IMG/VR virus record: IMGVR_UViG_3300000115_000013
Span: 3,125 to 60,424 of that record
Strand: one strand, 5' to 3'
From: a virus
Length of the DNA stretch: 57,300 nt
The notes under the pieces were generated by a model, which did no database searches, was not told where the DNA came from, and saw only the letters and a list, made by a program, of their open reading frames with translations. The stretch's first letter is position 1, and each line of letters starts with the position of its first letter. Made by a program: the position numbers and the translations under genes. Positions 30,962-39,648 of this stretch are shown here, one piece after another.

Positions 30962-31995
30962 TACTGTGGTCCAGCTGCAAATGTTATTGTGCCATTATTT
31001 AATTTTTTTGCTGTTTCACTATTATTAGAGTCATTTGGTATAACCATACCTGGGTCAACATTTACTGACATACCATCACCAATGGTTGGCATATTAACTG
31101 GTTTACCAATATTTGTAATAGTAGGTACTTGTACAAGCCCACTTTGTTGTTCTTGTAGTGATCTAAGAGTATCACCAACAGTAGTTCCTCCAATTTGTGG
31201 AGGTGTATACGATTGTGCTATAGTTGTATCTGATTGAGTTTGTTTATTTGTTCCTGATCTATTACCAATTGTGCTAGCAGTTGTATTACCAGTTTCTGCT
31301 TGTTGTCTTGCTGCCTGTTGAACATTAACACTATTTTCAGGTGCTGAACCTCCTAATGGAGCAAAGTTAACATGCTCTGGTTGTATTGCTACCTGCCACA
31401 TCACTGGTTGACTGTCACTATAATCTAATCTATCGTATTGTACATTGTTTATCATACAATTGTACATTGTAGTTGTTTTTCCACCTTGTGCTGTATCTTT
31501 TTGATGCACTCTTATTTCTTCAAACATAAATCTAGTGTCATGCGTAATTGATTCAGCACCAAATGGTTGACCTGCACCAGTACTAAATTGTTCTTGTATT
31601 ATATTATTTCCACTAAAATTCCTAGGGTCAAGCTGATGACCATGAAAATAATGCCCAGCATACGCCATCATTAAATGTAAAAATTGATTATCTTTTGTAT
31701 CATAAAAGGTAATACCAGCTGGTCCTGTTTCTAACCTAGTAGGGACATATCTAGGTCTGTTATATTGATTAAGTCTCTGAACACTGTAGTCAAAGTCTGG
31801 TAGACTTATACCTAACACTCTGTGAAACGTAAAAGACCTACCATAACTATCGTCAATTAATGGGATATTTTCGTTTAGTATAAACTCTATACTAAAGTTA
31901 AACTTCTGCCTTGGATATCTTAAGGTAACAGGATCGTCTGAACCAAAATGATCTGCCGCAGCATTATAAAAGCCAGTATTAGAAGTTAATCCCAT
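30961..31995 (-). CDS. Tail-tube-related virion protein (gp19/gp54-like)
   Basis: A 344-residue protein. The N-terminal two-thirds is beta-rich, with YPRQKFNFSIEFILNE and FHRVLGISLPDFDYSVQ, characteristic of tail-tube and tube-initiator folds. The C-terminal third is Gln/Thr/Asn-rich and probably extended. It is located immediately downstream of gp19, which fits a baseplate or tube-end protein such as gp54. The identity with gp54 is inferred by position and length only. Confidence 0.6.
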   Translation of the reverse strand: MGLTSNTGFYNAAADHFGSDDPVTLRYPRQKFNFSIEFILNENIPLIDDSYGRSFTFHRVLGISLPDFDYSVQRLNQYNRPRYVPTRLETGPAGITFYDTKDNQFLHLMMAYAGHYFHGHQLDPRNFSGNNIIQEQFSTGAGQPFGAESITHDTRFMFEEIRVHQKDTAQGGKTTTMYNCMINNVQYDRLDYSDSQPVMWQVAIQPEHVNFAPLGGSAPENSVNVQQAARQQAETGNTTASTIGNRSGTNKQTQSDTTIAQSYTPPQIGGTTVGDTLRSLQEQQSGLVQVPTITNIGKPVNMPTIGDGMSVNVDPGMVIPNDSNNSETAKKLNNGTITFAAGPQ

Positions 31996-32003
31996 ATTCT
32001 ATA

Positions 32004-32609
32004 TTAACCCTGTGTACCAGCACCTGATGCATTACTTAATGTTTGATCAAGTGTTTCTCCAGTTAATGTTGCATTACCTGCTGCATCATAAATTTCTGCA
32101 TTGTCATAACGAATACTTACTGTTACTTGTACTTGTTCACTACTACCATAAGCCATATCGCCATAATTAATATTTTGGATATAGCAACCTGCTAATTCAA
32201 ATTTGTCTAACACTCCTGGTGTTGGGCTTGCACCATCTAATGATTCAAGTATAAATTGGAATTTATAAGCACTGCCTGAACGACTTGCACTTTGGTTTGC
32301 ATGATCGACTTGCATATTTAATTGTTTGTTCATTTCTTTAATTACTACACTATCAACATCATCACGGAAGGTTACAGTAACCATATCCCATGTGTGTTTT
32401 CCTGCTGCATAAATTCTACTATTGTAGGATTCAATAATTACATCTTCGTGTGTTAACGAAGGCCTTGTTGCGCTAATAACACTACGTGTAGGTGTACTGC
32501 TAAAAGCTGCCCCAATAAATGTCGCTCTAAAACGATATTGTAGTTTGGGCATTATTGTTGTGGTGCTGCCTGCGTTGTCTGGTACACCAAGTGTTGTGAT
32601 AACTGCCAT
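32004..32609 (-). CDS. 19: Tail tube protein gp19-like
   Basis: A 201-residue tail tube protein. KLQYRFRATFIGAAF is the typical first strand pair of T4 gp19. IYAAGKHTWDMVTVTFRDDV and the FKFQFILESLDG-like part (YKFQFILESLDG) are also typical. It polymerises into the inner tube, surrounded by gp18. T4 gp19 has 163 residues, so this is slightly longer with a Thr/Ala-rich tail. It has a perfect late promoter. Confidence 0.92.
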   Translation of the reverse strand: MAVITTLGVPDNAGSTTTIMPKLQYRFRATFIGAAFSSTPTRSVISATRPSLTHEDVIIESYNSRIYAAGKHTWDMVTVTFRDDVDSVVIKEMNKQLNMQVDHANQSASRSGSAYKFQFILESLDGASPTPGVLDKFELAGCYIQNINYGDMAYGSSEQVQVTVSIRYDNAEIYDAAGNATLTGETLDQTLSNASGAGTQG

Positions 32610-32637
32610 CGAATTTCTCCTTTATACCGGCTGTTAG

Positions 32638-32645
32638 TATTTATT
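32638..32645 (-). promoter_or_regulatory. Late promoter AATAAATA for gp19
   Basis: AATAAATA on the minus strand between the gp18 terminator and gp19, followed by AAAGGAGAAATTC as ribosome-binding site. Confidence 0.7.
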
Positions 32646-32656
32646 AAAACCTGCTC

Positions 32657-32685
32657 AAAAAAATAGGCCCAATAAAGGACCTATT
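32657..32685 (-). terminator. Rho-independent terminator after gp18
   Basis: AATAGGTCC and GGGCCTATT form a 9-bp stem (one G-T) with a six-base loop and a run of seven Ts on the minus strand, 20 bases beyond the gp18 stop. Confidence 0.85.
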
Positions 32686-32705
32686 AAGTATTATGTTAAT
32701 TTTAT

Positions 32706-35198
32706 TTAGTTAGTAGTGGCTAATGTACCAGTATTAACTAATCTAATTGGAATATAGATGAATTCTGCTGCTTTTGAAGGTTCAATTGCAACATCAACGT
32801 AAAATTCATTACGATCAATTCTTGCTGGTGTGTTATTACTTGTATCACAAACAACTGCAAAATCTGTAAGTCCACGTCTGCTTAAAATGTCTGCGAGGAA
32901 TCTTTCAAATGCAATCTTTGCTCTTGCTCTTGTTTGTTCATCATTAATCTCAAACAAGAACGGACGTCCTAGTTCATCAAATCTGTCACGCAAGTATGCA
33001 ACTAATCTAGCAACATTAACTCTATCTAATGCACTAGTTCCAGCATGTAAAGTTTTCTGTCCAAATACTATTGTGCCTTGTCCAGGGAAAGTTGTGATTG
33101 GATTTAGCTTTGCTGTATACATTGCATCACGCTGTCCTTGTGTAAGGCTAATTGCTTTAAATTCGCCTTCAGTTGTCAAGTATCCAACACTAGTAGCATT
33201 TTGTACCACACCACGTGTTAGTCCAGCTGGTGCAAACCATTGGAAACTAATATTATCGTTATATGCAAATGTATATAATGCCATATGACTTGGTGGTACC
33301 ATTACTGATGCACCAGTTGATGGCAATGTAGAACTGCCAGATGGGTAATAAACTGCACTATATGTATTATTAGTTACCAGACCATCTTCACCGTTTTCTG
33401 ATGCACTTCCTGTATTATTAGTCCAATTAATAACATCTGTTGGACTCTTACGCATTGGTGAGTCAACAATAATAAATGCAGTTTCGCCTCTATCACTATT
33501 AAGTGTAACCATTTCATCAACTAGTTCAGGATAGTTAGGTGCTGCAATTAAACTAAATGCATTACTTGGATCTCTAAGATCTGCACCTGCTGCCACTGCC
33601 TGCATTGCAGTTGCAATAACACCACGTTGGGCATATCTACCAAAACGTCCGCTACCATCTGCATGATTGCTTGCACCATTTCTCCAAGCAGTTCCATTCC
33701 ATGCTCGAACTGTGTTTTTACTCTGCCCCATATTAACAGCTACCATTCCATTTGGATACACTGCTGGGTTTGGACCGCCACTAATAACTGTAGCATTACC
33801 GCCATTGGTTGCATCTGCGGATGTGTCTGTAATATCTGCAAACAATACGCCTGTTGTAGTTGTTTGATCTGTATTATCATGTGAAATCCATGCACTTCCG
33901 TTATAAACTTTGATGTGTGGATAAGCACGTTCGTTAGTTTGGTTTTCTGCTGCTAGTGATGTATCAACCCAAATATCATTTAGAGAAGCACCTGTTGGAG
34001 CAGTTGAGCTATAAGTTGCCGCTTTTGGTAAAAATTCACCTGCTGTAACCACATACAAGTCTAAACTATTAATTGTATTATCAAACCAATATGTACCTGT
34101 AGCTAATGTGCCAGTTGGAGTTGCGGCTTGTGCTAATACTGTAGTTGCTGTTAAATCACCAACTGCACCACCTGTTGTTATTTCTCTAATAACAATAGTA
34201 GCTTTAGTATTTGCTTGTTGGTCTAACAAGTATTGACCTACTGTAGCTGTACTTGCGGATAATACAGTTGTACTTGAACCATCTTGTGCTACAAAATCAC
34301 CAATGGCTCCTGCACCATCAGCTTGTGTAGTACTAATACCTTGTACTGTAGCTGTTGTAAATGCCGTGCCATTGTGTGTGCTTAGTGCTAGTGCCAAACC
34401 GTTGCCTGGGCGTGTTGTTTTAATCCAAACATCGTTAGCTGCTGGGCTTGAAGGAGCTGTGTAGTGAGGTGCATATGATACGCCAATTGCGCCTGTCATG
34501 TCTGTATCACTGTCCATTACTTCCCATGCGCCAGCTACACCATAAAAGTATTCAATACTCATTTGACGAGCTACACTTGTGCTTGTTTCGTTGTCAACAT
34601 GAACAACAACTAGGAATGTTCCATCTGTTGCACCGCTTGCGGCTGTAGTTGGTGTATGTACATCACCGTCAACATCTGATCCATCGTCTACGTTAATTTC
34701 AACTGCTGGTATTTTGTTTTCCCATTTGCTAGTTGTGCTGTTCCACTGATGGATACCATACTTACTTGCATCTGTGTCTAACCAAAGTGTGTTAGCAGTA
34801 CTATACGCCACCGTTGGTGCAGTTGCACTATTTTCTAATTGTGCAAGATCAATATCTGCTCTTACAACAAATGCTTGGCTTCCTTGTCCAAGATAACTAT
34901 ATGCAGCTAACAGACCATATTCACTTGTTTCACTTCCTTGTGAAACTGTTGAGCCAACTGTGGTAAATGTTGGGTTTCCAAAAAATTGTGTTAATTCTCT
35001 TTGGCTAGTAACTTTCACTACTTCGCCAGCGGCTGTGGATTTAGTTTTTGCCGCAATATTATCTGCCGATCCGCCGGTTGGATCTGCTTTGTTTGATCTA
35101 GTAGCTAGAACTAATAGTGGTACAGTACCGGATCCTGGTGCACCATATGCACTCTCATCAACTACCGATACTTGTACGCCTGGTGACGTTAAGGCCAT
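32706..35198 (-). CDS. 18: Tail sheath protein gp18-like
   Basis: An 830-residue contractile sheath subunit. SPGVQVSVVDESAYGAPGSG is the family N-terminus. The C-terminal part holds the conserved sheath core with TLHAGTSALDRVNVARLVAY, RPFLFEINDEQTRA and VVCDTSNNTPARID. T4 gp18 has 659 residues; this one has a longer middle insertion (about residues 130-480) of Thr/Ala/Gly-rich beta sequence with repeated WxxxTxxxGNG-like units, probably a surface-exposed decoration. AGAGGAG precedes the ATG, and a TTAAATA late-like box lies at 35234-35240. Confidence 0.95.
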   Translation of the reverse strand: MALTSPGVQVSVVDESAYGAPGSGTVPLLVLATRSNKADPTGGSADNIAAKTKSTAAGEVVKVTSQRELTQFFGNPTFTTVGSTVSQGSETSEYGLLAAYSYLGQGSQAFVVRADIDLAQLENSATAPTVAYSTANTLWLDTDASKYGIHQWNSTTSKWENKIPAVEINVDDGSDVDGDVHTPTTAASGATDGTFLVVVHVDNETSTSVARQMSIEYFYGVAGAWEVMDSDTDMTGAIGVSYAPHYTAPSSPAANDVWIKTTRPGNGLALALSTHNGTAFTTATVQGISTTQADGAGAIGDFVAQDGSSTTVLSASTATVGQYLLDQQANTKATIVIREITTGGAVGDLTATTVLAQAATPTGTLATGTYWFDNTINSLDLYVVTAGEFLPKAATYSSTAPTGASLNDIWVDTSLAAENQTNERAYPHIKVYNGSAWISHDNTDQTTTTGVLFADITDTSADATNGGNATVISGGPNPAVYPNGMVAVNMGQSKNTVRAWNGTAWRNGASNHADGSGRFGRYAQRGVIATAMQAVAAGADLRDPSNAFSLIAAPNYPELVDEMVTLNSDRGETAFIIVDSPMRKSPTDVINWTNNTGSASENGEDGLVTNNTYSAVYYPSGSSTLPSTGASVMVPPSHMALYTFAYNDNISFQWFAPAGLTRGVVQNATSVGYLTTEGEFKAISLTQGQRDAMYTAKLNPITTFPGQGTIVFGQKTLHAGTSALDRVNVARLVAYLRDRFDELGRPFLFEINDEQTRARAKIAFERFLADILSRRGLTDFAVVCDTSNNTPARIDRNEFYVDVAIEPSKAAEFIYIPIRLVNTGTLATTN

Positions 35199-35233
35199 TT
35201 CATTACTCCTCTTTGTTTACATAATGTTATATG

Positions 35234-35240
35234 TATTTAA
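35234..35240 (-). promoter_or_regulatory. Late-type box TTAAATA upstream of gp18
   Basis: TTAAATA on the minus strand, about 36 bases before the gp18 start. It is a weak match to the late octamer. Confidence 0.35.
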
Positions 35241-35285
35241 CAAGATTGCCATTTATCCAGGGGGTTACGGTAGTTATCTTAGTAG

Positions 35286-35798
35286 TTAACTAACACTATA
35301 AGAATCAATATGTGTCAATAATTGTCGTACATTAAATGCAAGATCATCTAATGTTCCATTATTATCAATAGTATGATCTGCCATCCATTGTTGTAAACTC
35401 ATACTGTTTATACTTTCTGGTGGTAAATGATCACTACGGTCAACCCATATAACTTTATCAAATACGCCTGTATTCTGCATTGCAAAGAATTCACGTTTGT
35501 TACGTAATCCACAATAGATATCATGTTCTTTAAATATTTCTCTTCCTAGAGATGCACCATCTTTTACATTATAGTTGCATATTGCATTATACCATTCTGC
35601 TCTGTGATTATGTCTATCAGCATAGCATTCTTCTTCATTTAAATAGTTATATTTGTTTTTTAAGTCATTATATATGAATAGTTTACTACAAAACTTACTA
35701 CTACTTTCAAAAGTATAACCATACCGATCTCTCAGTATTTCACAAACTGTATCTTTGCCATGACGTCCATGGCCTATTACAAGTAATTTTAATTTCAT
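35286..35798 (-). CDS. dNMP kinase-like P-loop protein (gp1-like)
   Basis: A 170-residue protein. The Walker A motif is VIGHGRHGKDTVCEIL, typical of T4 gp1-type deoxynucleotide kinases and related marine phage kinases. ESSSKFCSKLF and VIWVDRSDHLPPES follow. A LID-like Arg-rich stretch is short. It probably phosphorylates dNMPs for phage DNA synthesis. The sequence is divergent from T4 gp1 (241 residues), so the substrate range is uncertain. A sigma70-type promoter precedes it. Confidence 0.75.
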   Translation of the reverse strand: MKLKLLVIGHGRHGKDTVCEILRDRYGYTFESSSKFCSKLFIYNDLKNKYNYLNEEECYADRHNHRAEWYNAICNYNVKDGASLGREIFKEHDIYCGLRNKREFFAMQNTGVFDKVIWVDRSDHLPPESINSMSLQQWMADHTIDNNGTLDDLAFNVRQLLTHIDSYSVS

Positions 35799-35803
35799 AA
35801 TTT

Positions 35804-35832
35804 ATGATAACAGATTTATATACAAATGTCAA
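35804..35832 (-). promoter_or_regulatory. Sigma70-type promoter for the dNMP kinase-like gene
   Basis: TTGACA (35827-35832), 17-base spacer, TATCAT (35804-35809) on the minus strand, six bases before the start codon. Confidence 0.6.
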
Positions 35833-35946
35833 CTAAGATTTTGTTTTGCAATCACAGTGTCCGCATACATCATTTACACAATCAGGACAATTTACTTTGT
35901 CACAATGACAAGCATGTCCACATTTTGTACAAGTTTTTGTATGCAC
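35833..35946 (-). CDS. Cysteine-rich 37-residue peptide (zinc-binding)
   Basis: GTG start at 35946, two bases after the TAA of the previous gene, with AAGGGAAATAACA upstream. Ten Cys and four His in 37 residues (TCTKCGHACHCDKVNCPDC then VNDVCGHCDCK), a dense metal-binding pattern like the small Cys-rich peptides of marine phages. It is likely a zinc or iron-sulfur binding peptide. Expression is inferred from the coupling. Confidence 0.55.
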   Translation of the reverse strand: MHTKTCTKCGHACHCDKVNCPDCVNDVCGHCDCKTKS

Positions 35947-35948
35947 TG

Positions 35949-36248
35949 TTATTTCCCTTTGGTATTGCTTACGTTTTTAGCTTTGCCTTTGCGATTCTTA
36001 TTAGGGTCTTGTCTACGTTTCTTACTAACTGCGGCACCAATTGCTTTTTTGCCGCCTTTGGCTCTTAGACTTGCGGCTTTACTTTTACTTAAACACTTAG
36101 GCTTTGCTTTGCTTTTTGTGTCTCCGCATTTACCTACACGTTCGCCTTTTGTATTGTATGCATCCCAGCCACCGCCACCAGCGCCGCCTTTTTTGCCTTT
36201 GCCGAACCAAGCACGTAGGTCTTCATTGATGATATCTTTGATAATCAT
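35949..36248 (-). CDS. DUF5872-like basic protein
   Basis: A 99-residue, highly basic protein. WDAYNTKGERVGKCGDTKSK then KPKCLSKSKAAS and KKRRQDPNKNRKGKAKN match a small conserved family of T4-like marine phages (DUF5872 as I recall). An N-terminal helix (IIKDIINEDLRAWFGKG) precedes a Gly-rich segment. It may bind DNA or be packaged. It overlaps the neighbouring related gene by four bases. Confidence 0.75.
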   Translation of the reverse strand: MIIKDIINEDLRAWFGKGKKGGAGGGGWDAYNTKGERVGKCGDTKSKAKPKCLSKSKAASLRAKGGKKAIGAAVSKKRRQDPNKNRKGKAKNVSNTKGK

Positions 36249-36430
36249 TTCTTAGAATTACCCCAGTTTTTAGCACCTACTTTACGACACTTAACTAATG
36301 CACCTGATGCATATGCACTGGGCCATACTTTATAACGTGATTTTACTTTACGGTAGCAAGCATCTTTTTTACCTGCTTTTTCATCAAACTGTTCTTCAGT
36401 TAATGGTTGAATTACTTCATTAATCTTCAT
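36245..36430 (-). CDS. DUF5872-like small protein
   Basis: A 61-residue protein with ACYRKVKSRYKVWPSAYASG followed by ALVKCRKVGAKNWG, a motif I recognise from marine T4-like phages. It is basic, with a Cys on either side, and is presumably related to the preceding gene product. It lies downstream of the adaptor-like gene. Function is unknown; a DNA- or virion-associated role is suggested. Confidence 0.75.
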   Translation of the reverse strand: MKINEVIQPLTEEQFDEKAGKKDACYRKVKSRYKVWPSAYASGALVKCRKVGAKNWGNSKK

Positions 36431-36434
36431 AATT

Positions 36435-37172
36435 TTAGCCTATAATAAATCCTAAACCTGCACTGCCTTCAGCATAGAATTTTAAGTCTTCCTCTAGTTT
36501 ATCAATGCTTGTAAACGCATCAGTTCTAAGTGCGTCTGCATTCATTGATGTACCTCCCTGTGGTCCAGCTACTGTGTTAAATTTTCCACGAGCTTCTGCT
36601 AACATTAGTTTGGCCTGTGCTAAAGCATATTCCTTAATCCAAGGCGATGCATAACTATCTTGTAATATCTCTTCGTCGCCACGTTGCTTATATACGTGTA
36701 AAAATATTTCATCCGAAGATTTAATTTTACGATGAAGTAGTAATTTTTTATTAACAGTATTCCAAGTAAACATAATTTCTTGACCAAACATACGTCCTAA
36801 TGCTTCTCGGTGTTGCGCTAAAGCATCATATGTTGACATACCGCCTGCTCTGCCACTATTGAGTAAAAAATTATTTAAGTATGCGCTCTCAAATGGCTCA
36901 ATACCACCACTGCTAGTTGAACTTGTGCCGGTAGCATATCTGTAAATATCTTTTACCTCAATAATGTCTGATGCTAAAGTATACTCAGCTACATCTTTAA
37001 TAACTTGCAGTGGAATAAATGTTTCTTCAATAGCATTTTCACTACGCTGTCTATACTTTTCAAAACTCTTATTCATAGCTAAATCGTAGTGTTCAGGATC
37101 TAATTCCACATCTACCATTTGCCCACCTAAACGTAGTTCTATCTCTTTAATTAAATCATCTCTATAAGCCAT
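36435..37172 (-). CDS. Virion neck/head-tail adaptor-like protein
   Basis: A 245-residue protein. RDDLIKEIELRLGGQMVDVE, YRQRSENAIEETFI, an AYLNNFLLNSGRAGGMSTYD loop and WIKEYALAQAKLMLAEARGK match a conserved structural protein of marine T4-like phages. It is probably a head-tail connector component such as gp13; the exact number is not certain. A CATAAATA box lies 5 bases before the ATG, predicting leaderless late mRNA. Confidence 0.7.
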   Translation of the reverse strand: MAYRDDLIKEIELRLGGQMVDVELDPEHYDLAMNKSFEKYRQRSENAIEETFIPLQVIKDVAEYTLASDIIEVKDIYRYATGTSSTSSGGIEPFESAYLNNFLLNSGRAGGMSTYDALAQHREALGRMFGQEIMFTWNTVNKKLLLHRKIKSSDEIFLHVYKQRGDEEILQDSYASPWIKEYALAQAKLMLAEARGKFNTVAGPQGGTSMNADALRTDAFTSIDKLEEDLKFYAEGSAGLGFIIG

Positions 37173-37177
37173 GTTAA

Positions 37178-37185
37178 TATTTATG
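37178..37185 (-). promoter_or_regulatory. Late promoter CATAAATA, leaderless spacing
   Basis: CATAAATA followed by TTAAC and ATG at 37172. It abuts the hairpin at 37185-37206. Confidence 0.65.
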
Positions 37186-37206
37186 CGGCGAAGTTATCCT
37201 CGCCGC
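37185..37206 (-). terminator. Hairpin GCGGCGA/TCGCCGC
   Basis: A perfect 7-bp GC stem with an eight-base loop between the two minus-strand genes. It is a candidate terminator or processing site for the upstream gene, and its last base is shared with the late promoter of the next one. Confidence 0.6.
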
Positions 37207-37218
37207 ATTTATATTTTA

Positions 37219-38385
37219 CTACTTAAATGCTTTTAGGATGATTGTGTCTGCATTAAACCTACCATTAAGTTTAGTCTCAGTAGTTTTTAAATATCCAAAC
37301 TGTGTTGGTACCTTATGCCGTGTAACTTTTTTCCACTGTGGCATAATTTCACTTGGCTTACGTACTGTGCGTTGTACACTTTTCTTTTCATCAAAGAACT
37401 GAAGTGTGGTTCCTTTGACTTTAAGTGTACAATTATCATCTGCATAATATACTCCAAGTTTACGGTTTTTTGTATTAAACACAACAACACATGTTGCATC
37501 AATAACATCAGCTGGATTAATACTAGCAATTCCAATTTTAGTATCACTAGGATTAAACTTGAGTTTCTTAACTTGGTCTGCTGCACTTTTAACCTTTGCT
37601 CTACGTGGTGTTTGTGACTGTTTTCTTTCTGCTTTAAAAATTTCAATAGCATCAAACAGTCGTTTATAAAAATCTGTTAGTTCTTTGATTTCTTTTTTAC
37701 TGTACGAGCTATATCCTTCTGCAAGCTGTTCTTGCATATCATCACGTTTCTTAGGAGCAGGTAAATTATTTAATTCCTGCATTTCTTCATGCGCACCTTT
37801 AAAGAACTCACTAACAAAACGCAAATGACCTAGATTCATTTCGTGCTTTTTAAAATACAGCAATGGATTTTGCTTAATTAATGGATTCTTTTTGCTGTCA
37901 CGCATCCAATCGTCCAACCAACTGTCCATGTCTTCTAATTTATCGATGGTAGCTTCTTGAAGACGTTCTTGAATAGTTGGGATATGAATATGTTTCTTAG
38001 ACGCCTTTGCTGATTTCTTAACTTCCGCAACTAGTTTTCCTTCTTCAACCAATGCATTAATTCGTTTAGGAAGTCCAGTAATGTAGTCGGGATGCACCAC
38101 ATCTGCAAAATCATTAACAAACAACCAGGCGGCTGTTGACCATCCACTATGCATAGAAGTTTTCCAGTCTGGCAGTCTATTCACAGCCTGTGCGTCTTCT
38201 TTGCTCCAATTTTGACTAATATATGCTTTTACAATTGAACCCCATTCACGGTTTTCAACTTCATTATGTACATAATATTGACATGCATGCCATCCATCAT
38301 TAACCGGCATGGCATTAATTCCAGTAGTACGGCGTTTAGCTCTTGGAGCTTTCTTTTTAACTTTTATACCAGCTATCTTAGCCAT
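37219..38385 (-). CDS. Conserved phage protein with basic N-terminus
   Basis: About 388 residues from the ATG at 38385, with GGAG seven bases upstream (a start at 38451 would give an unlikely basic/hydrophobic extension). The N-terminus is highly basic (KKKAPRAKRRTT). The middle is helical with PTIQERLQEATIDKLEDM. The C-terminal part is beta-rich, with DATCVVVFNTKNRKLGVYYA. It resembles a conserved protein of marine T4-like phages of unknown role. A sigma70 promoter directly upstream suggests early or constitutive expression; basic regions suggest nucleic acid binding. Confidence 0.65.
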   Translation of the reverse strand: MAKIAGIKVKKKAPRAKRRTTGINAMPVNDGWHACQYYVHNEVENREWGSIVKAYISQNWSKEDAQAVNRLPDWKTSMHSGWSTAAWLFVNDFADVVHPDYITGLPKRINALVEEGKLVAEVKKSAKASKKHIHIPTIQERLQEATIDKLEDMDSWLDDWMRDSKKNPLIKQNPLLYFKKHEMNLGHLRFVSEFFKGAHEEMQELNNLPAPKKRDDMQEQLAEGYSSYSKKEIKELTDFYKRLFDAIEIFKAERKQSQTPRRAKVKSAADQVKKLKFNPSDTKIGIASINPADVIDATCVVVFNTKNRKLGVYYADDNCTLKVKGTTLQFFDEKKSVQRTVRKPSEIMPQWKKVTRHKVPTQFGYLKTTETKLNGRFNADTIILKAFK

Positions 38386-38419
38386 GTCGTTTCTCCATTT
38401 AATTAATTTATACTTACAC

Positions 38420-38448
38420 CTTATAAAGCAAATAATACCAATAGTCAA
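38420..38448 (-). promoter_or_regulatory. Sigma70-type promoter
   Basis: TTGACT (38443-38448), 17-base spacer, TATAAG (38420-38425), minus strand. Confidence 0.6.
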
Positions 38449-38471
38449 CACTTTTTTCTAACTAATGTTCT

Positions 38472-38479
38472 GATAAATA
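38472..38479 (+). promoter_or_regulatory. Late promoter GATAAATA, leaderless spacing
   Basis: GATAAATA followed by AGTAC and ATG at 38485. It should drive the plus-strand structural block. Confidence 0.65.
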
Positions 38480-38484
38480 AGTAC

Positions 38485-39645
38485 ATGCCACGTTTGACCT
38501 TATATAAACCAACTAAAACTAACGATTTTTACTTTCAGGATCGATCAATCCGTGAACAGTTTAATATCGGGGGGACTGGGGTACATGTACACAAATATCT
38601 TGGACCAGCAGCACAACCCAACAAGGACGACCCAAGTCAACCAAATTATATTGGTGGCGGTGAAATTGATCCACTTAGTGGTGAATATATCAATGTTGAA
38701 GGCATAATTAATGAAACAAAAATACAAGATTTATTGTTTATGGAAAACAGAGATCGAAAATATGATCAAGATATTTTCGATATGCGTGGAGTGTATAATG
38801 TTCAAGATAATGATTATGATTTAACACAGTTTGGATTATTTCTCAGTAATGATCAATTATATATGACCTTTCATATAAATGATATGGTGGAGATAATGGG
38901 TAGGCGTTTGATGCCTGGTGATGTCTTGGAATTACCACATTTACGTGATGACTTACTTCTTAATGCTAGTAAAGCCGCAGTAAACAAATATTATGTTGTT
39001 AACGATGCGAACAGAGGTGCTGAAGGATTTAGTCAAACTTGGTATCCACATATTTGGCGAGTTAAATTAAGTCCACTAACAGACAGTCAAGAATACTACG
39101 ATATACTTGGCGATAGTAGTGATGAAAATAGTCTTAAAAATGATGTTAGTACATATAAAGCAGAATATAATATAAGTGATGCGATTATTGCAGCCGCTGA
39201 CGCTGCTGATCCAAATGGTACAAGTATGGTTGACCATTTATTTGGATATGACCATGCTACTAGTGGTGGTATTGTTAACAAGGACAATAGTTATAACCAC
39301 GGTGAGACAATTGCAACTGGTGATCAATTTCCAGTAGAACCTAATGAGGGCGATTACTTTATAAGAAACGACTTTGTTCCTAATAGAATGTTTGTTCGTC
39401 GTGGATCAAGATGGCATAGGCTATATGATAATATCACTGAACAAACATGGACAGATAAAACATATAATGCTAGTGATTATATTTTTAATGAAAAAAACAC
39501 TACAGTTGTAGATAACAGAGAAACGCAAGAGCTGCAACCAATTAGTACAGCGATAACTGCACAACCAGATAATCAAAAAAAAAGTAGTTTCTATATGACT
39601 GCTGGATATGTAGCTACTGGCTATGTAACACCTGATGGAGAATAA
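38485..39645 (+). CDS. Virion structural protein, neck-like (gp14 family?)
   Basis: A 386-residue protein. RRLMPGDVLELPHLRDDLL and the NKYYVVNDANRGAEGFSQTW then YPHIWRVKLSPLTDSQEY region match domains of neck or sheath-terminator-like proteins of marine T4-like phages. I would place it near gp14, with moderate certainty. The C-terminus (SSFYMTAGYVATGYVTPDG) looks like a fibre-attachment tail. It heads a plus-strand operon with the fibre genes. Confidence 0.7.
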   Translation: MPRLTLYKPTKTNDFYFQDRSIREQFNIGGTGVHVHKYLGPAAQPNKDDPSQPNYIGGGEIDPLSGEYINVEGIINETKIQDLLFMENRDRKYDQDIFDMRGVYNVQDNDYDLTQFGLFLSNDQLYMTFHINDMVEIMGRRLMPGDVLELPHLRDDLLLNASKAAVNKYYVVNDANRGAEGFSQTWYPHIWRVKLSPLTDSQEYYDILGDSSDENSLKNDVSTYKAEYNISDAIIAAADAADPNGTSMVDHLFGYDHATSGGIVNKDNSYNHGETIATGDQFPVEPNEGDYFIRNDFVPNRMFVRRGSRWHRLYDNITEQTWTDKTYNASDYIFNEKNTTVVDNRETQELQPISTAITAQPDNQKKSSFYMTAGYVATGYVTPDGE

Positions 39646-39648
39646 AAC

